From Arcanobacterium pinnipediorum (GTDB lineage: Bacteria; Actinomycetota; Actinomycetes; Actinomycetales; Actinomycetaceae), in assembly GCF_023973165.1 (NCBI RefSeq), contig NZ_CP099547.1:868001-932000 (forward strand): DNA of 64,000 bases. The letters run 5' to 3'. The notes beneath the pieces are model-generated. The model had not been told where the DNA came from. It did no database searches and saw only the letters and a program-made list of their open reading frames with translations. Below are positions 1 through 8,677 of this stretch, piece by piece. Positions within the stretch are counted from its first letter, which is position 1. Each line of letters opens with the position of its first letter. Position numbers and translations under genes: made by a program.

Positions 1-37
1 ATCGGCGTGTTTCTACCTAACCATCGAAATTGAGCGA

Positions 38-43
38 TATTAT
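38..43 (+). promoter_or_regulatory. putative -10 box, leaderless start of the first gene
   Basis: TATTAT lies six bases before the ATG at 50 and no Shine-Dalgarno sequence is present. That spacing would put the transcription start at or next to the start codon. No convincing -35 hexamer is seen. This is inference from spacing. Confidence 0.35.
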
Positions 44-49
44 TCTCTG

Positions 50-412
50 ATGAGCGTTGAGCATGAAGATAATGTATGGCTTTCCATACCCGAAGTTGCC
101 GAGCTACTTGGCCTACGGCAGCGCGACATTCGCTCTGCTATCGCTGAGCATAAGATCATTGCCGTGCGTCGTGGGGAAAATAATGCATGGGCGCTACACC
201 GCCAACAATTGGTAGTATCTGAAACCACTGCGGATATACTGCCTTCATTGCCCGGCACAATCACCACGCTGCGTGATAACGGGTTTGACGATGAAGAAGC
301 CTTATCTTGGCTAACTACCTATAACGAACAGTTGCACAGCACACCGCTAGAGGCACTACATAGTGGAAATATTCATGCGGTGCGACGTGCGATTCTCATG
401 CTCGCTTTCTAA
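50..412 (+). CDS. Rv2175c-like DNA-binding protein
   Basis: A 120-aa protein resembling the actinobacterial Rv2175c family. The first half (about residues 8-55) reads as an excisionase-like winged helix (SIPEVAELLGLRQRDIRSAI, then a basic strand). The C-terminal half (about 65-120) matches the Rv2175c C-terminal domain, with a pattern like LPSLPGTITTLRDNGFDDEEAL. In mycobacteria Rv2175c binds DNA and is a substrate of the kinase PknL; nothing here shows phosphorylation. Its stop codon overlaps the stop of the convergent polyprenyl synthase gene by 4 bases. No Shine-Dalgarno is visible and a -10-like TATTAT sits just upstream, so translation may be leaderless. The family call is confident; the regulatory target is unknown. 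Confidence 0.85.
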   Translation: MSVEHEDNVWLSIPEVAELLGLRQRDIRSAIAEHKIIAVRRGENNAWALHRQQLVVSETTADILPSLPGTITTLRDNGFDDEEALSWLTTYNEQLHSTPLEALHSGNIHAVRRAILMLAF

Positions 413-1515
413 GCGGTGCGCCGATGAAGAGCGTGGGTTAATTCAGTTAAAATTGTTGACTGCCGAGGCAAGTTATCGCGCGCGTCTTGCTCACGAACAG
501 CGATTAACTCTTCATGCCTATCGTAGGCGCCACACGAGATCATGATCTCTTTAACTAGGTGGAGTTGAGAGCTGGTAACAGGCTTACCTAAATGTGCATC
601 GATAAAATCTCGCTCCGAATCTTGACACATATGCCGAGTCAATGCCAGAAGTACTGTTCGTTTTCCTTCACTAAAATCGCTTCCAGCAGGTTTTCCGGTC
701 ACTGCTGAGTCGCCGAAAATGCCAAGTTCATCATCGCGGAGTTGAAAAGCCTCGCCAAGCGGGCGAGCAAATAATGTTAGCTGGTCCAGGGCAGTTGAAT
801 CTGCACCGGCGAGCGAAGCGCCCAAGAGAACAGGTAACTCCACCGAATAGCGTGCAGACTTGTGTAACAAAACTAAAAATGCGTCCGAAAGTGCGCGTTC
901 GACGTCGTTATCAACGTCGGTAAATTCGGCGCGCATATCCATGTATTGCCCGAATGCTGTTTGAGCCGTCATCGTGGCGAATAACTGTGAAGCTGAGCGG
1001 AAATCTGCATCGGATGCAGGTTGGCGAGCAAACTCCTCACCAGCGAGTGAGAGCAGATAATCTCCGAGTAGAAGCGCACTATGGCGCCCAAAAACATCTT
1101 TAGCCCCTAAGAGATTTTGTGCACTGTGCGTTGCGGCAAACAACTGGTGGGTGGAGGTTATTCCACGGCGAGTATCAGCATCGTCGATAATATCGTCATG
1201 AACAAGAGCTGACGCCTGATAAATCTCAGTTGCCACGGCAGCATGAAGTGGAAGATCTGATGATGATGGTCGTATCGCTTGAAAACCACCGCCAACAAAG
1301 AGAGCGCGGGTTCGTTTTCCACCCGAACTTAACTGGCGGGCAGGGCTGATAAATTCAGTGAAGAGCTCTCGAGCACGCACACTATCAACGAAATCGGGAA
1401 CCTCATCCAAGAGTGTGAGAAGGCGCTGGGAGACTGCCGAACGAAAATGGGAACTGATCACGTGTATAACAATAGCGGGTTGTCCACAGTTAAGCCTACT
1501 GGATTGGGTTTCCAC
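409..1515 (-). CDS. polyprenyl diphosphate synthase (trans-isoprenyl family)
   Basis: Chain-elongating isoprenyl diphosphate synthase that condenses IPP with an allylic diphosphate in the cytoplasm. The first aspartate-rich motif is DDIIDDADTRRG at about residues 107-118. The second is DDELGIFGD at about 261-269; its DDxxG form is usual in actinobacterial members rather than DDxxD. An SSGGKRTR substrate loop is at 63-70. At 368 aa it fits geranylgeranyl or longer-chain synthases; product length cannot be read from sequence. The GTG start at 1515 lacks a good Shine-Dalgarno, and GTG at 1461 (350 aa) is an equally plausible start. The 3' end is convergent with the Rv2175c-like gene, sharing four bases. 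The dxs gene in this window feeds the same pathway. Confidence 0.88.
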   Translation of the reverse strand: METQSSRLNCGQPAIVIHVISSHFRSAVSQRLLTLLDEVPDFVDSVRARELFTEFISPARQLSSGGKRTRALFVGGGFQAIRPSSSDLPLHAAVATEIYQASALVHDDIIDDADTRRGITSTHQLFAATHSAQNLLGAKDVFGRHSALLLGDYLLSLAGEEFARQPASDADFRSASQLFATMTAQTAFGQYMDMRAEFTDVDNDVERALSDAFLVLLHKSARYSVELPVLLGASLAGADSTALDQLTLFARPLGEAFQLRDDELGIFGDSAVTGKPAGSDFSEGKRTVLLALTRHMCQDSERDFIDAHLGKPVTSSQLHLVKEIMISCGAYDRHEELIAVREQDARDNLPRQSTILTELTHALHRRTA

Positions 1516-1568
1516 AAGAAGAGAAAAATTGAAGAAGTCAGAGGTTCAAACCTGTTTGACTAAACGAC

Positions 1569-2696
1569 ATGAAAACATATCTTATTACTTCCAAGGAACA
1601 ATGCCTCATCTACGCTCCACAGATCACTGCGGATGAATTAGGCAGCGACCATAATATCGTCTACGTTTGTGCCTTAGGTGCATACCAAGAACATTACAGA
1701 CTATTGGCCACCATGCGCATCGATTTAGATGCCTGCCAATCTGCTAATGTCATTGGGCGAAATATCGCTGAATTCATCTGCGATACTCAACCCCACGAAG
1801 TGGTTATGTGCTGGGCTTTAGCACCCGGGATGACGGCGGTAGTCGATCGCCAGCTAGAGATCTCATCACAACACCACCGGCAGATACTTATTGACACAGT
1901 CACGAAAAGTTATGCGATCCTTGCAAAGTCGCCACATCCGCACTTTGTGAAGTTTGCGGTACTCGTCACCGATGCAACCGTATGGTCAACTGCCTCGGTA
2001 GTTAGCGATAAGGAGGTAAGATTTGATCTTGCGCGCAGGGTGGATAAGATCCGAATGCCACCAAAGACCGATAGCAACGAAGAAGAACCCTCACCTAATA
2101 TCACAGTGGCAGGGATTTGGCGGCGCGTATCGATCACACGTCGAATGACGAGCATCGAGACTGAAAATGCTCTGCGCTCTGAACCAGAATCGATCAACGG
2201 GATTAGACTGTGGTCAAACAGTATTGACAAAGTAACCCACTGTGAACAAAGTTTAACGCCCAGCACTCTCCTTTTTCTGCTAGGAAACAAAGAGCGAATC
2301 GGGAAGCTAAATGCGGCATTGTATGATTCCCAAATCAGAGATCGAATCTTGCTATGGGCAATTAGTGACATAGATCTGCGCGCCGATGTGCCATGGGCGG
2401 ATTGTTACCAGCTCATTCGTTCCACTGCAATGTCGCAAGCTCTCATAGATCGTGCTCGGCTCGCGATTGATATCTTGAATGCATGCGCAAGTTTTTCAGC
2501 TGATGATTCTCCATGCGCCTATGCGACAATCGCCTATCTATATTGGTGGATCGGTGAGGTTCATCTGGCACGCCAGGCAGTGGAGCTCGCCTTGGATTCG
2601 AATGAGAACTATCGGTTAGCTCAGCTCATGGACGCCATCCTCACCGGACGAATTATGCCACCATGGTTTACCGCTGGTCGCCAGAAAAGCGATTAG
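1569..2696 (+). CDS. DUF4192 family protein
   Basis: A 375-aa protein I assign to DUF4192, an actinobacterial family of unknown function that is often found near sigA/hrdB. The strongest support is the C-terminus (about 310-365): CAYATIAYLYWWIGEVHLA, then a YRLAQLMDAIL segment, matching the family's helical end (AxLAWxxG...A...AL...YxLA.LL). The N-terminal part (4-130) is an alpha/beta segment. There are no catalytic motifs, signal peptide or membrane helices. It sits on the plus strand between the divergent polyprenyl synthase and the sigma factor. The ATG at 1569 lacks a strong Shine-Dalgarno. Function cannot be assigned. Confidence 0.78.
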   Translation: MKTYLITSKEQCLIYAPQITADELGSDHNIVYVCALGAYQEHYRLLATMRIDLDACQSANVIGRNIAEFICDTQPHEVVMCWALAPGMTAVVDRQLEISSQHHRQILIDTVTKSYAILAKSPHPHFVKFAVLVTDATVWSTASVVSDKEVRFDLARRVDKIRMPPKTDSNEEEPSPNITVAGIWRRVSITRRMTSIETENALRSEPESINGIRLWSNSIDKVTHCEQSLTPSTLLFLLGNKERIGKLNAALYDSQIRDRILLWAISDIDLRADVPWADCYQLIRSTAMSQALIDRARLAIDILNACASFSADDSPCAYATIAYLYWWIGEVHLARQAVELALDSNENYRLAQLMDAILTGRIMPPWFTAGRQKSD

Positions 2697-2887
2697 ATAA
2701 CACCAGCGCCACGAGCTGACAAAAGTGCAAGGAGGCATTATGTGGCATTAGTCATAGCTGTAAAAATCTCTGGTAATACGTGGTAACGCGCGTATTTCGA
2801 AGTATTAGTTAGCTAAAAGTGGAATAAAGTGCGCCTACCCAACGTTCAATTACTGCCCTCGATGCGGATTATAAACGCTAATCACGC

Positions 2888-2893
2888 TATAAT
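2888..2893 (+). promoter_or_regulatory. -10 box of the sigma factor gene
   Basis: A consensus TATAAT lies 42 bases before the GTG at 2936. It leaves a short leader containing GAAAGG as ribosome binding site (2924-2929). The -35 region is not consensus. The rest of 2697-2887 shows no gene or strong structure. Confidence 0.55.
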
Positions 2894-2935
2894 GGAAGGG
2901 CTTATTGGGCTTTGCCTCCACACGAAAGGTACCAC

Positions 2936-4420
2936 GTGACTGCTTCTACCCGTTACTCTGAAAAACTCCAGGCGTACTCTGATGCTTCGGAGCTTGCCAA
3001 GCTTCGGGTGCCGGAACTGAAAAAAATTGCGTCAGATCTCGGCTTATCGCTACCGGCAAAAACAGTCAAAGCTACTTATATTGAGACTATCGTTGACCAC
3101 GTAGAAAGCGCCAATCTTGCGCAGCCAGCTTCTAAAGGCGAGCCGGCTGCCAAGGAGAAGCCAAAATCGAAGAAAGCCAGCTCAGCAAAGGCTGATGATG
3201 TCGATGAAATCGAGTCCGATGATTCTGAAGAAGAGCTCGATAACGTCGATGAATTGCTCGATTCTCCAGATGAGCCCGATACTCTCGAGGAAGAAGATGT
3301 TGAACTCGACGTCGATGTAGATCTAGACGAAACCGACGACGATCCAGATGAAAGCGGCGATGAGGAAAGCGCTGAGTCTGAAGATAGCGCTGACGAAGCT
3401 GGCGATGAGTCCGAAACGGAATCAGAAACGACAACTCGGCGTTCAGGTGCTTTTATCGTCCGAGATTCAGATGATACCGACGAACCTATTCAGCGAGTCC
3501 ACGTTGCCGGTGCAACTGCCGATCCTGTCAAAGACTACCTCAAGCAGATCGGCAAGGTAGCTCTGTTAAACGCCGAAGAAGAAGTTGAACTCGCTAAGCG
3601 CATCGAAGCTGGATTGTTTGCACAACACATTCTCGATACAACCGATATCGATGATGTGCGCCAGCGCCGGGAACTAGAAATTATTTCCCGAGATGGGCAC
3701 AAAGCAAAAAACCATCTTCTTGAAGCTAATCTACGACTCGTTGTATCACTGGCAAAACGCTACACTGGCCGCGGAATGCTATTCTTGGATTTGATCCAAG
3801 AGGGCAATCTCGGACTCGTTCGTGCAGTGGAGAAGTTTGATTATGCCAAGGGATACAAATTCTCAACCTACGCCACGTGGTGGATTCGTCAAGCAATCAC
3901 GCGCGCTATGGCAGACCAAGCTCGCACGATTCGCATTCCAGTGCATATGGTTGAAGTTATTAACAAGCTTGCGCGAGTACAGCGGCAGATGTTACAAGAT
4001 TTAGGTCGCGAACCTACTGTCGAAGAACTGGCTCACGAGCTAGATATGAGTGAAGATAAAGTGATTGAGGTCCAAAAGTATGGACGCGAACCTATCTCAC
4101 TCCACACGCCACTAGGAGAAGATGGCGATTCAGAATTTGGTGATCTCATTGAAGATTCGGAAGCAGTGGTTCCAGCCGATGCGGTTGGTTTCACCCTCCT
4201 CCAAGAGCAACTCCATCAGGTCCTCGATACGCTCTCCGAACGTGAAGCCGGAGTTGTCTCCATGCGATTTGGATTAACAGACGGGCAACCAAAGACTCTC
4301 GATGAAATCGGAAAAGTCTATGGAGTAACCAGAGAACGTATTCGCCAGATCGAATCTAAGACGATGTCAAAGCTTCGCCATCCATCTCGATCGCAAGTCC
4401 TGCGTGATTATCTCGATTAA
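2936..4420 (+). CDS. rpoD: primary RNA polymerase sigma factor (SigA/HrdB/RpoD)
   Basis: Housekeeping sigma-70 factor, 494 aa from the GTG at 2936, which has GAAAGG seven bases upstream; an earlier in-frame TTG at 2912 is unlikely. Regions 1.2 to 4.2 run from about residue 197 ([20 protein letters not shown]) to the C-terminal helix-turn-helix ([20 protein letters not shown]) and are nearly identical to actinobacterial SigA. The -10-reading region 2.4 is present ([16 protein letters not shown]). Residues 60-190 are very acidic and probably disordered, as in SigA/HrdB. The oddity is residues 20-55, [20 protein letters not shown] and following, which look like a Rho N-terminal (SAP-like) helical domain. 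Its role is not known to me. The tail ends [13 protein letters not shown], as in mycobacterial SigA. Confidence 0.97.
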   Translation: MTASTRYSEKLQAYSDASELAKLRVPELKKIASDLGLSLPAKTVKATYIETIVDHVESANLAQPASKGEPAAKEKPKSKKASSAKADDVDEIESDDSEEELDNVDELLDSPDEPDTLEEEDVELDVDVDLDETDDDPDESGDEESAESEDSADEAGDESETESETTTRRSGAFIVRDSDDTDEPIQRVHVAGATADPVKDYLKQIGKVALLNAEEEVELAKRIEAGLFAQHILDTTDIDDVRQRRELEIISRDGHKAKNHLLEANLRLVVSLAKRYTGRGMLFLDLIQEGNLGLVRAVEKFDYAKGYKFSTYATWWIRQAITRAMADQARTIRIPVHMVEVINKLARVQRQMLQDLGREPTVEELAHELDMSEDKVIEVQKYGREPISLHTPLGEDGDSEFGDLIEDSEAVVPADAVGFTLLQEQLHQVLDTLSEREAGVVSMRFGLTDGQPKTLDEIGKVYGVTRERIRQIESKTMSKLRHPSRSQVLRDYLD

Positions 4421-4492
4421 TCATCGCCAACAGCGAACTATTGAGCCACAGGTGATAAACCCGCTGGAAATCAGGTCAGCGCTGGAATAGAA

Positions 4493-5098
4493 CTACGAAC
4501 GGGTCCGGTCATGCCATGGGCGTGCCCGGGCCCATTCGCATGGTTGGACTCTTTCACCTCGGCGATTACGCGCACTGTGTGTTACTCGTAGACCACGCGC
4601 TTCAGCCTGAACATAGTAGCGAAATAGTTCTGCGCATGTTAACGCATCCGGTAACGCGCGATGGATGATCGGCGTCTCGATATTGAGCCGCTGCGCCAAT
4701 CCCGCCAACGAGTGCGAACCGTCAGAACAGTAGATACGTGACTGATCCATGGTACACACTGCGTGGTGGCGTTCGAAATTGAGCGGCAGAGCGCTTCGTT
4801 CACTTTCACAATTGAGAAATGCCATATCAAACACAACATTATGTGCGATGAGGATACGGTGGTTGAAAAGTTTGATAAGACTCGGAAGTAGTTGACTAAA
4901 AGTAGGAGCGTTAGCTACGCCCTGATCGTCAATATGATGGATATGGGTAGCACTAACTGCTACCTGCGGATTAACAATTGATGTGAAGAACGCTTCTTGT
5001 TCTAACTTCTGGTTAAGTAGCACCACACCGACTTCGACGATTCGATCCCTATGCGGGTCAAGCCCGGTAGTCTCGAGGTCTACAACAGCATAGTCCAT
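4493..5098 (-). CDS. DEDDh 3'-5' exonuclease (DnaQ/RNase T-like)
   Basis: A 201-aa exonuclease domain protein. Exo I is VVDLETTGLDP (residues 5-15, Asp7 and Glu9), Exo II is AHNVVFDMAFL (about 84-94), and Exo III is HRALPDA near 148, giving the DEDDh set. These enzymes remove 3' nucleotides from DNA or RNA with two metal ions; the substrate (proofreading epsilon-like, or RNA) cannot be decided here. There is no BRCT or helicase extension. The C-terminal 30 residues are basic and Arg-rich. The gene faces the sigma factor convergently, with about 70 bases between and no obvious terminator hairpin. Confidence 0.85.
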   Translation of the reverse strand: MDYAVVDLETTGLDPHRDRIVEVGVVLLNQKLEQEAFFTSIVNPQVAVSATHIHHIDDQGVANAPTFSQLLPSLIKLFNHRILIAHNVVFDMAFLNCESERSALPLNFERHHAVCTMDQSRIYCSDGSHSLAGLAQRLNIETPIIHRALPDALTCAELFRYYVQAEARGLRVTHSARNRRGERVQPCEWARARPWHDRTRS

Positions 5099-5218
5099 TC
5101 CATCCTCCGCGGCGCACTCATTGATACGTGATGACTATAGCCTACGGTTATTTTGCCGGGCGCGAAAGTTCCCACCCCACTACTGACTATGGGCTAAATC
5201 CATGACAAGATATAGACC

Positions 5219-5422
5219 ATGACAACAATGACTGAAGAAACAACACGTTCAACATTTACTGCCGCCGATCGATGCGATGCATGTGGAGCTCAAGCCTATG
5301 TACGTGTTGATCTCGAATCAGGCCAACTCATGTTCTGTGCTCACCACGGGCGCAAATATAGCGGCAAACTGAGCGAGATTGCAGTATCTATCGTTGACGA
5401 ATCTCCAAAGCTTACGCAATAA
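5219..5422 (+). CDS. small DUF7455-type protein with Cys/His pairs
   Basis: A 67-aa protein with the actinobacterial pattern TAADRCDACGAQAYVRV then FCAHHGRKY. The CxxC and CxxH pairs (about residues 18-21 and 41-44) suggest a small zinc-binding fold. The family is commonly encoded near the housekeeping sigma gene; its function is unknown. Either ATG 5219 or ATG 5228 could start it. No Shine-Dalgarno is evident and an AT-rich stretch directly precedes the start. It is followed by a strong hairpin terminator at 5436-5469, so it appears to be monocistronic. Confidence 0.8.
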   Translation: MTTMTEETTRSTFTAADRCDACGAQAYVRVDLESGQLMFCAHHGRKYSGKLSEIAVSIVDESPKLTQ

Positions 5423-5435
5423 AACATCCACCAAT

Positions 5436-5469
5436 TAAGGCACGTGCGAGCAACCTCGCACGTGCCTTA
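5436..5469 (+). terminator. hairpin terminator after the DUF7455 gene
   Basis: A perfect 15-bp inverted repeat with a CAAC loop, arms 5436-5450 and 5455-5469. No U-tract follows, as is common for actinobacterial hairpin terminators. Confidence 0.75.
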
Positions 5470-5493
5470 GCCTATTGTCATCCAAAGAACAGC

Positions 5494-5499
5494 TAAGAT
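5494..5499 (+). promoter_or_regulatory. putative -10 box, leaderless parE
   Basis: TAAGAT lies seven bases before the GTG at 5507, which lacks a Shine-Dalgarno. The spacing suggests a leaderless transcript. There is no clear -35 element. Confidence 0.4.
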
Positions 5500-5506
5500 A
5501 TCTAAC

Positions 5507-7612
5507 GTGCCACAGACCAAAGAAGAATATACCGCCCGCCATCTGTCCGTACTAGAAGGACTAGAGGCAGTTCGTAAACGTCCTGGAATGTATATCGGTT
5601 CTACCGATTCGCGCGGCTTGATGCATTGCGCATGGGAAATCATCGATAATGCTGTTGATGAGGCAACCGAAGGTTATGCCAGCGAAATCACCATCACGCT
5701 ACATCCAGATAAATCTGTTGAAGTTGTCGATAATGGGCGCGGTATTCCAGTAGATGAAGTTCCAGGAACTGGGATGTCCGGCGTCGAAATCGTCTATACG
5801 AAGCTCCATGCTGGTGGCAAATTCGGGGGCGGGTCGTATTCTTCATCGGGTGGACTGCATGGAGTTGGCGCCTCAGTTGTTAACGCCTTATCCCAGCGTT
5901 TAGACGTCGCTGTGCAACGCCACGGAAAAGTACATGAGATCTCTTTCCGACGCGGTCAATCAGGAACTTTTTCTGACACCGGCGAACCTAGCCCAGATGC
6001 AACCTTTGAGCCTGCAACTAGCCAGTCAGCATTGCGCGTAACTGGAAAAGCTCGAAAGAAGGAAACCGGCACGAGAGTCAGGTATTGGTATGATCCTCAA
6101 ATCTTTCCATCAGATTCACAGTTCTCCTATGAATCGCTGATTGAGCGTGTTCGAGAAAAAGCATTTTTAGTTCCAGGGCTCAGTATCCGGGTGTGCGATC
6201 TTCGTGGCAGTGAACCGATCGAATCGGAGTTTTCATACGCCGGGGGCGTTGTGGATTTCGTCGAATTTCTTGCAACTGATCCAGCTCTGACCTCCACGAT
6301 GCATATCACAGGTGAAGGCTCATTTGTTGAAACAGTCCAAGTCTTAGATAAGAACAGTGGGCATCTGCAATCATCGGATGTTGAACGAACGTGTTTAGTT
6401 GATATCGCACTGCGGTGGGGGACTGGCTACGATACGATCGAAGAATCATTCGTCAATATCATCGCCACGCCGAAAGGTGGCAGCCACGTAGCTGGTTTCG
6501 AACAGGGTTTAGTTAAGGTTGTCCGAAACGCGATCGAGCAAAAGGCACGCCAGCTCAAAGTCACTGCTCGAGATCCGCGAATCGAAAAGGATGATATTTT
6601 AGCTGGCCTGAGCGCGGTTATCACAGTGCGTTTTCCTGAGCCACAATTTGAAGGACAAACCAAGGAAATCTTGGGGACTGCGCCAATACGCGGTATCGTC
6701 GCAAAAGTTGTAGAAAATGAGCTCAGCGCAATTCTTTCCTCAACTAAGCGCGACCAAAAGACGGAGAATTCTCGACTTTTGGAAAAAATCGTTGCAGAGA
6801 TGCGAGCCCGCGTAGCTGCCCGAACACAAAAAGAGATTTCGCGCCGCAAGAATGCGTTAGAAACGTCGTCGTTACCAGCAAAACTTGCTGATTGTCGATC
6901 TGAAGACGTCGAACGCTCAGAACTTTTTATTGTCGAAGGTGATTCTGCGTTGGGAACCGCGAAGCTGGCTCGCAACTCTGAGTTCCAAGCGTTGTTGCCG
7001 ATTCGCGGCAAGATTTTGAATGTGCAAAAGGCTTCGCCAGCCGATATCTTGAAAAATCAGGAAGTATCGTCGATTATTCAGGTTATTGGCGCCGGATCGG
7101 GGCGTACTTTTGATCTAGATGCAGCCCGTTACGGCAAAATTATTTTTATGACAGATGCCGACGTCGATGGGGCACATATCCGTACACTACTTTTAACGTT
7201 GTTCTTCCGGTACATGCGTCCTTTGGTTGAAGCAGGACGAGTCTATGCTGCTGTTCCACCATTGCATCGAATTGAAGTTTCGGGTCAAGGACGGCGTAAA
7301 GGCGGCTACATCTACACCTATTCAGATGCTCAATTGCGCCAAGAATTAGCCAAATTAGAACGTTCCAAGCGATCTTATAAAGAGCCCATTCAGCGCTATA
7401 AGGGTTTAGGTGAAATGGATGCCGATCAGCTTGCTGAAACCACGATGGATCCTGAGCATCGTTCGCTTCGCAGGATCTCTATGGCTGACGAAGCTGCGTT
7501 GCGCTACGCGGAGCACACTTTTGAATTACTGATGGGCTCTGAGGTTGGTCCGCGCAAAGAATTTATTGTTGAAGGTGCGTCGCATATTTCACGTGACCAG
7601 ATCGATGCGTAA
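5507..7612 (+). CDS. parE: type II DNA topoisomerase subunit B (ParE/GyrB-like)
   Basis: ATPase subunit of a type IIA topoisomerase, 701 aa. The GHKL domain shows EIIDNAVDEA (Glu44, Asn48), DNGRGIPVD and the ATP lid GGLHGVGASVVNALS. The transducer has the QTK loop (FEGQTKEILG). The TOPRIM domain has EGDSALGTAK and MTDADVDGAHIRTL, and the C-terminus has QRYKGLGEMD. EGDSALG in place of the gyrase EGDSAGG is the form I associate with the second, ParE-type actinobacterial enzyme encoded near hrdB. Its partner is the GyrA/ParC homologue on the opposite strand at 9636-12053. A second gyrase pair elsewhere in the genome would be expected but is not in this window. Subunit identity is certain; ParE versus GyrB naming is inferred. 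Confidence 0.93.
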   Translation: MPQTKEEYTARHLSVLEGLEAVRKRPGMYIGSTDSRGLMHCAWEIIDNAVDEATEGYASEITITLHPDKSVEVVDNGRGIPVDEVPGTGMSGVEIVYTKLHAGGKFGGGSYSSSGGLHGVGASVVNALSQRLDVAVQRHGKVHEISFRRGQSGTFSDTGEPSPDATFEPATSQSALRVTGKARKKETGTRVRYWYDPQIFPSDSQFSYESLIERVREKAFLVPGLSIRVCDLRGSEPIESEFSYAGGVVDFVEFLATDPALTSTMHITGEGSFVETVQVLDKNSGHLQSSDVERTCLVDIALRWGTGYDTIEESFVNIIATPKGGSHVAGFEQGLVKVVRNAIEQKARQLKVTARDPRIEKDDILAGLSAVITVRFPEPQFEGQTKEILGTAPIRGIVAKVVENELSAILSSTKRDQKTENSRLLEKIVAEMRARVAARTQKEISRRKNALETSSLPAKLADCRSEDVERSELFIVEGDSALGTAKLARNSEFQALLPIRGKILNVQKASPADILKNQEVSSIIQVIGAGSGRTFDLDAARYGKIIFMTDADVDGAHIRTLLLTLFFRYMRPLVEAGRVYAAVPPLHRIEVSGQGRRKGGYIYTYSDAQLRQELAKLERSKRSYKEPIQRYKGLGEMDADQLAETTMDPEHRSLRRISMADEAALRYAEHTFELLMGSEVGPRKEFIVEGASHISRDQIDA

Positions 7613-7617
7613 CACGC

Positions 7618-7623
7618 TAGAAT
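7618..7623 (+). promoter_or_regulatory. putative -10 box before the GNAT pair
   Basis: TAGAAT lies seven bases before the ATG at 7631, with no Shine-Dalgarno between. It is another candidate leaderless start and would let the GNAT pair be transcribed independently of parE. Confidence 0.4.
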
Positions 7624-7630
7624 AATTCCT

Positions 7631-8677
7631 ATGCATGCCTCTCCAACGCCCCCGATACGGAGCCGGTCATTTTCTGAACGGATCGATGCTCCGGCAACTG
7701 TGCGTATCCCAGGTCCGCATCTGGGACTGACTTGGCGTGCATTAACATCTGAAGATCTACCCGCAGTTGTCGATTTGATGACCAGCACCCATGATTCGCC
7801 ACTCGGATTTGTTCCAGTATCAAAACGAACGATTGGCCTGTGGTTTGAGGAATTTGGCTCACAGTCTCAATCATCTGATGTGCTCAGTGGTTGGGACTCA
7901 CACAATAAACTCCAAGCACTTGCCTGGGTGGGAGTTAATGTAGAACCGCTATCGGAATTACAAGCTGAAGTATCTGCAGTGGTACGCCCGCAATGGGTAG
8001 GTCGTGGTATCGGACGATCGTTATTAGAATGGCAAGATGATCGTGCTCGTCAGCTCTTGGCACAGTATCCTGGAGAGTACCCAGTTTCCATCCGCGCCTT
8101 AGCGGATGAAAATAATACGAGCCGGCGTCGTTTGCTAGCCGCAGGTGGATACACACCAACTAGTTATATCAGCCATGTATCGACCCCAACGCACAGCCTC
8201 CATCTAGATCTGAGTACGCGCGCCCGTCAGCGAATAGCTGATCAAGGTTTTTCTCTGATCGGCTACACGCCACAAATCGATTCGGAATTACGTCGCCTCC
8301 ACAACCGGCTCATTTTGACCCTAGAGCGCTTCCAACCCCTTTCCGCAAGTGCCTGGCAGTGGACCTTAAAACGAGCCGATCAAGTTTTTTCTTCGCTGCT
8401 TATCAAAGATAATCAGCTCGTAGGCTACACGTTAGCTGAGCGGATTCCAGAAACCACTACGTTGCGCATTTACTACTATGGCATTGAGCAAAATTTGCGT
8501 CATCGCGGTATCGGTACTGATATGGTGCTCAGTGTTTTAGGTCCGGCCTATGAAGAAAATATTAAGTTTGTCGTAGCTCCGGTGGTCAGTAGAACTGAAA
8601 AGATTCCAGCATCGCTTCTCAATTATGGGTTTAATTTGGCGATGCGCGAGATAGTGTATTCGATAGATATTTCATGA
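7631..8677 (+). CDS. tandem-domain GNAT N-acetyltransferase
   Basis: A 348-aa protein with two GNAT-like halves. The first has the acetyl-CoA loop RPQWVGRGIGRSLLEW (about 118-133). The second has QNLRHRGIGTDMVLSVLG (about 288-305). Two-domain GNATs include mycothiol synthase, but there is no diagnostic similarity to MshD here and the substrate is unknown. It sits 18 bases after parE and overlaps the next GNAT gene by four bases (ATGA), so the two are translationally coupled. The start ATG 7631 lacks a Shine-Dalgarno and follows a -10-like TAGAAT. Confidence 0.82.
   Translation: MHASPTPPIRSRSFSERIDAPATVRIPGPHLGLTWRALTSEDLPAVVDLMTSTHDSPLGFVPVSKRTIGLWFEEFGSQSQSSDVLSGWDSHNKLQALAWVGVNVEPLSELQAEVSAVVRPQWVGRGIGRSLLEWQDDRARQLLAQYPGEYPVSIRALADENNTSRRRLLAAGGYTPTSYISHVSTPTHSLHLDLSTRARQRIADQGFSLIGYTPQIDSELRRLHNRLILTLERFQPLSASAWQWTLKRADQVFSSLLIKDNQLVGYTLAERIPETTTLRIYYYGIEQNLRHRGIGTDMVLSVLGPAYEENIKFVVAPVVSRTEKIPASLLNYGFNLAMREIVYSIDIS

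Noticed and set aside
1910..2371. 153-codon frame antisense to the DUF4192 gene
   Set aside because: No family resemblance and no ribosome binding site; explained by the opposite gene.
6427..7011. 194-codon frame antisense to parE
   Set aside because: Shadow of the parE reading frame with no family resemblance.
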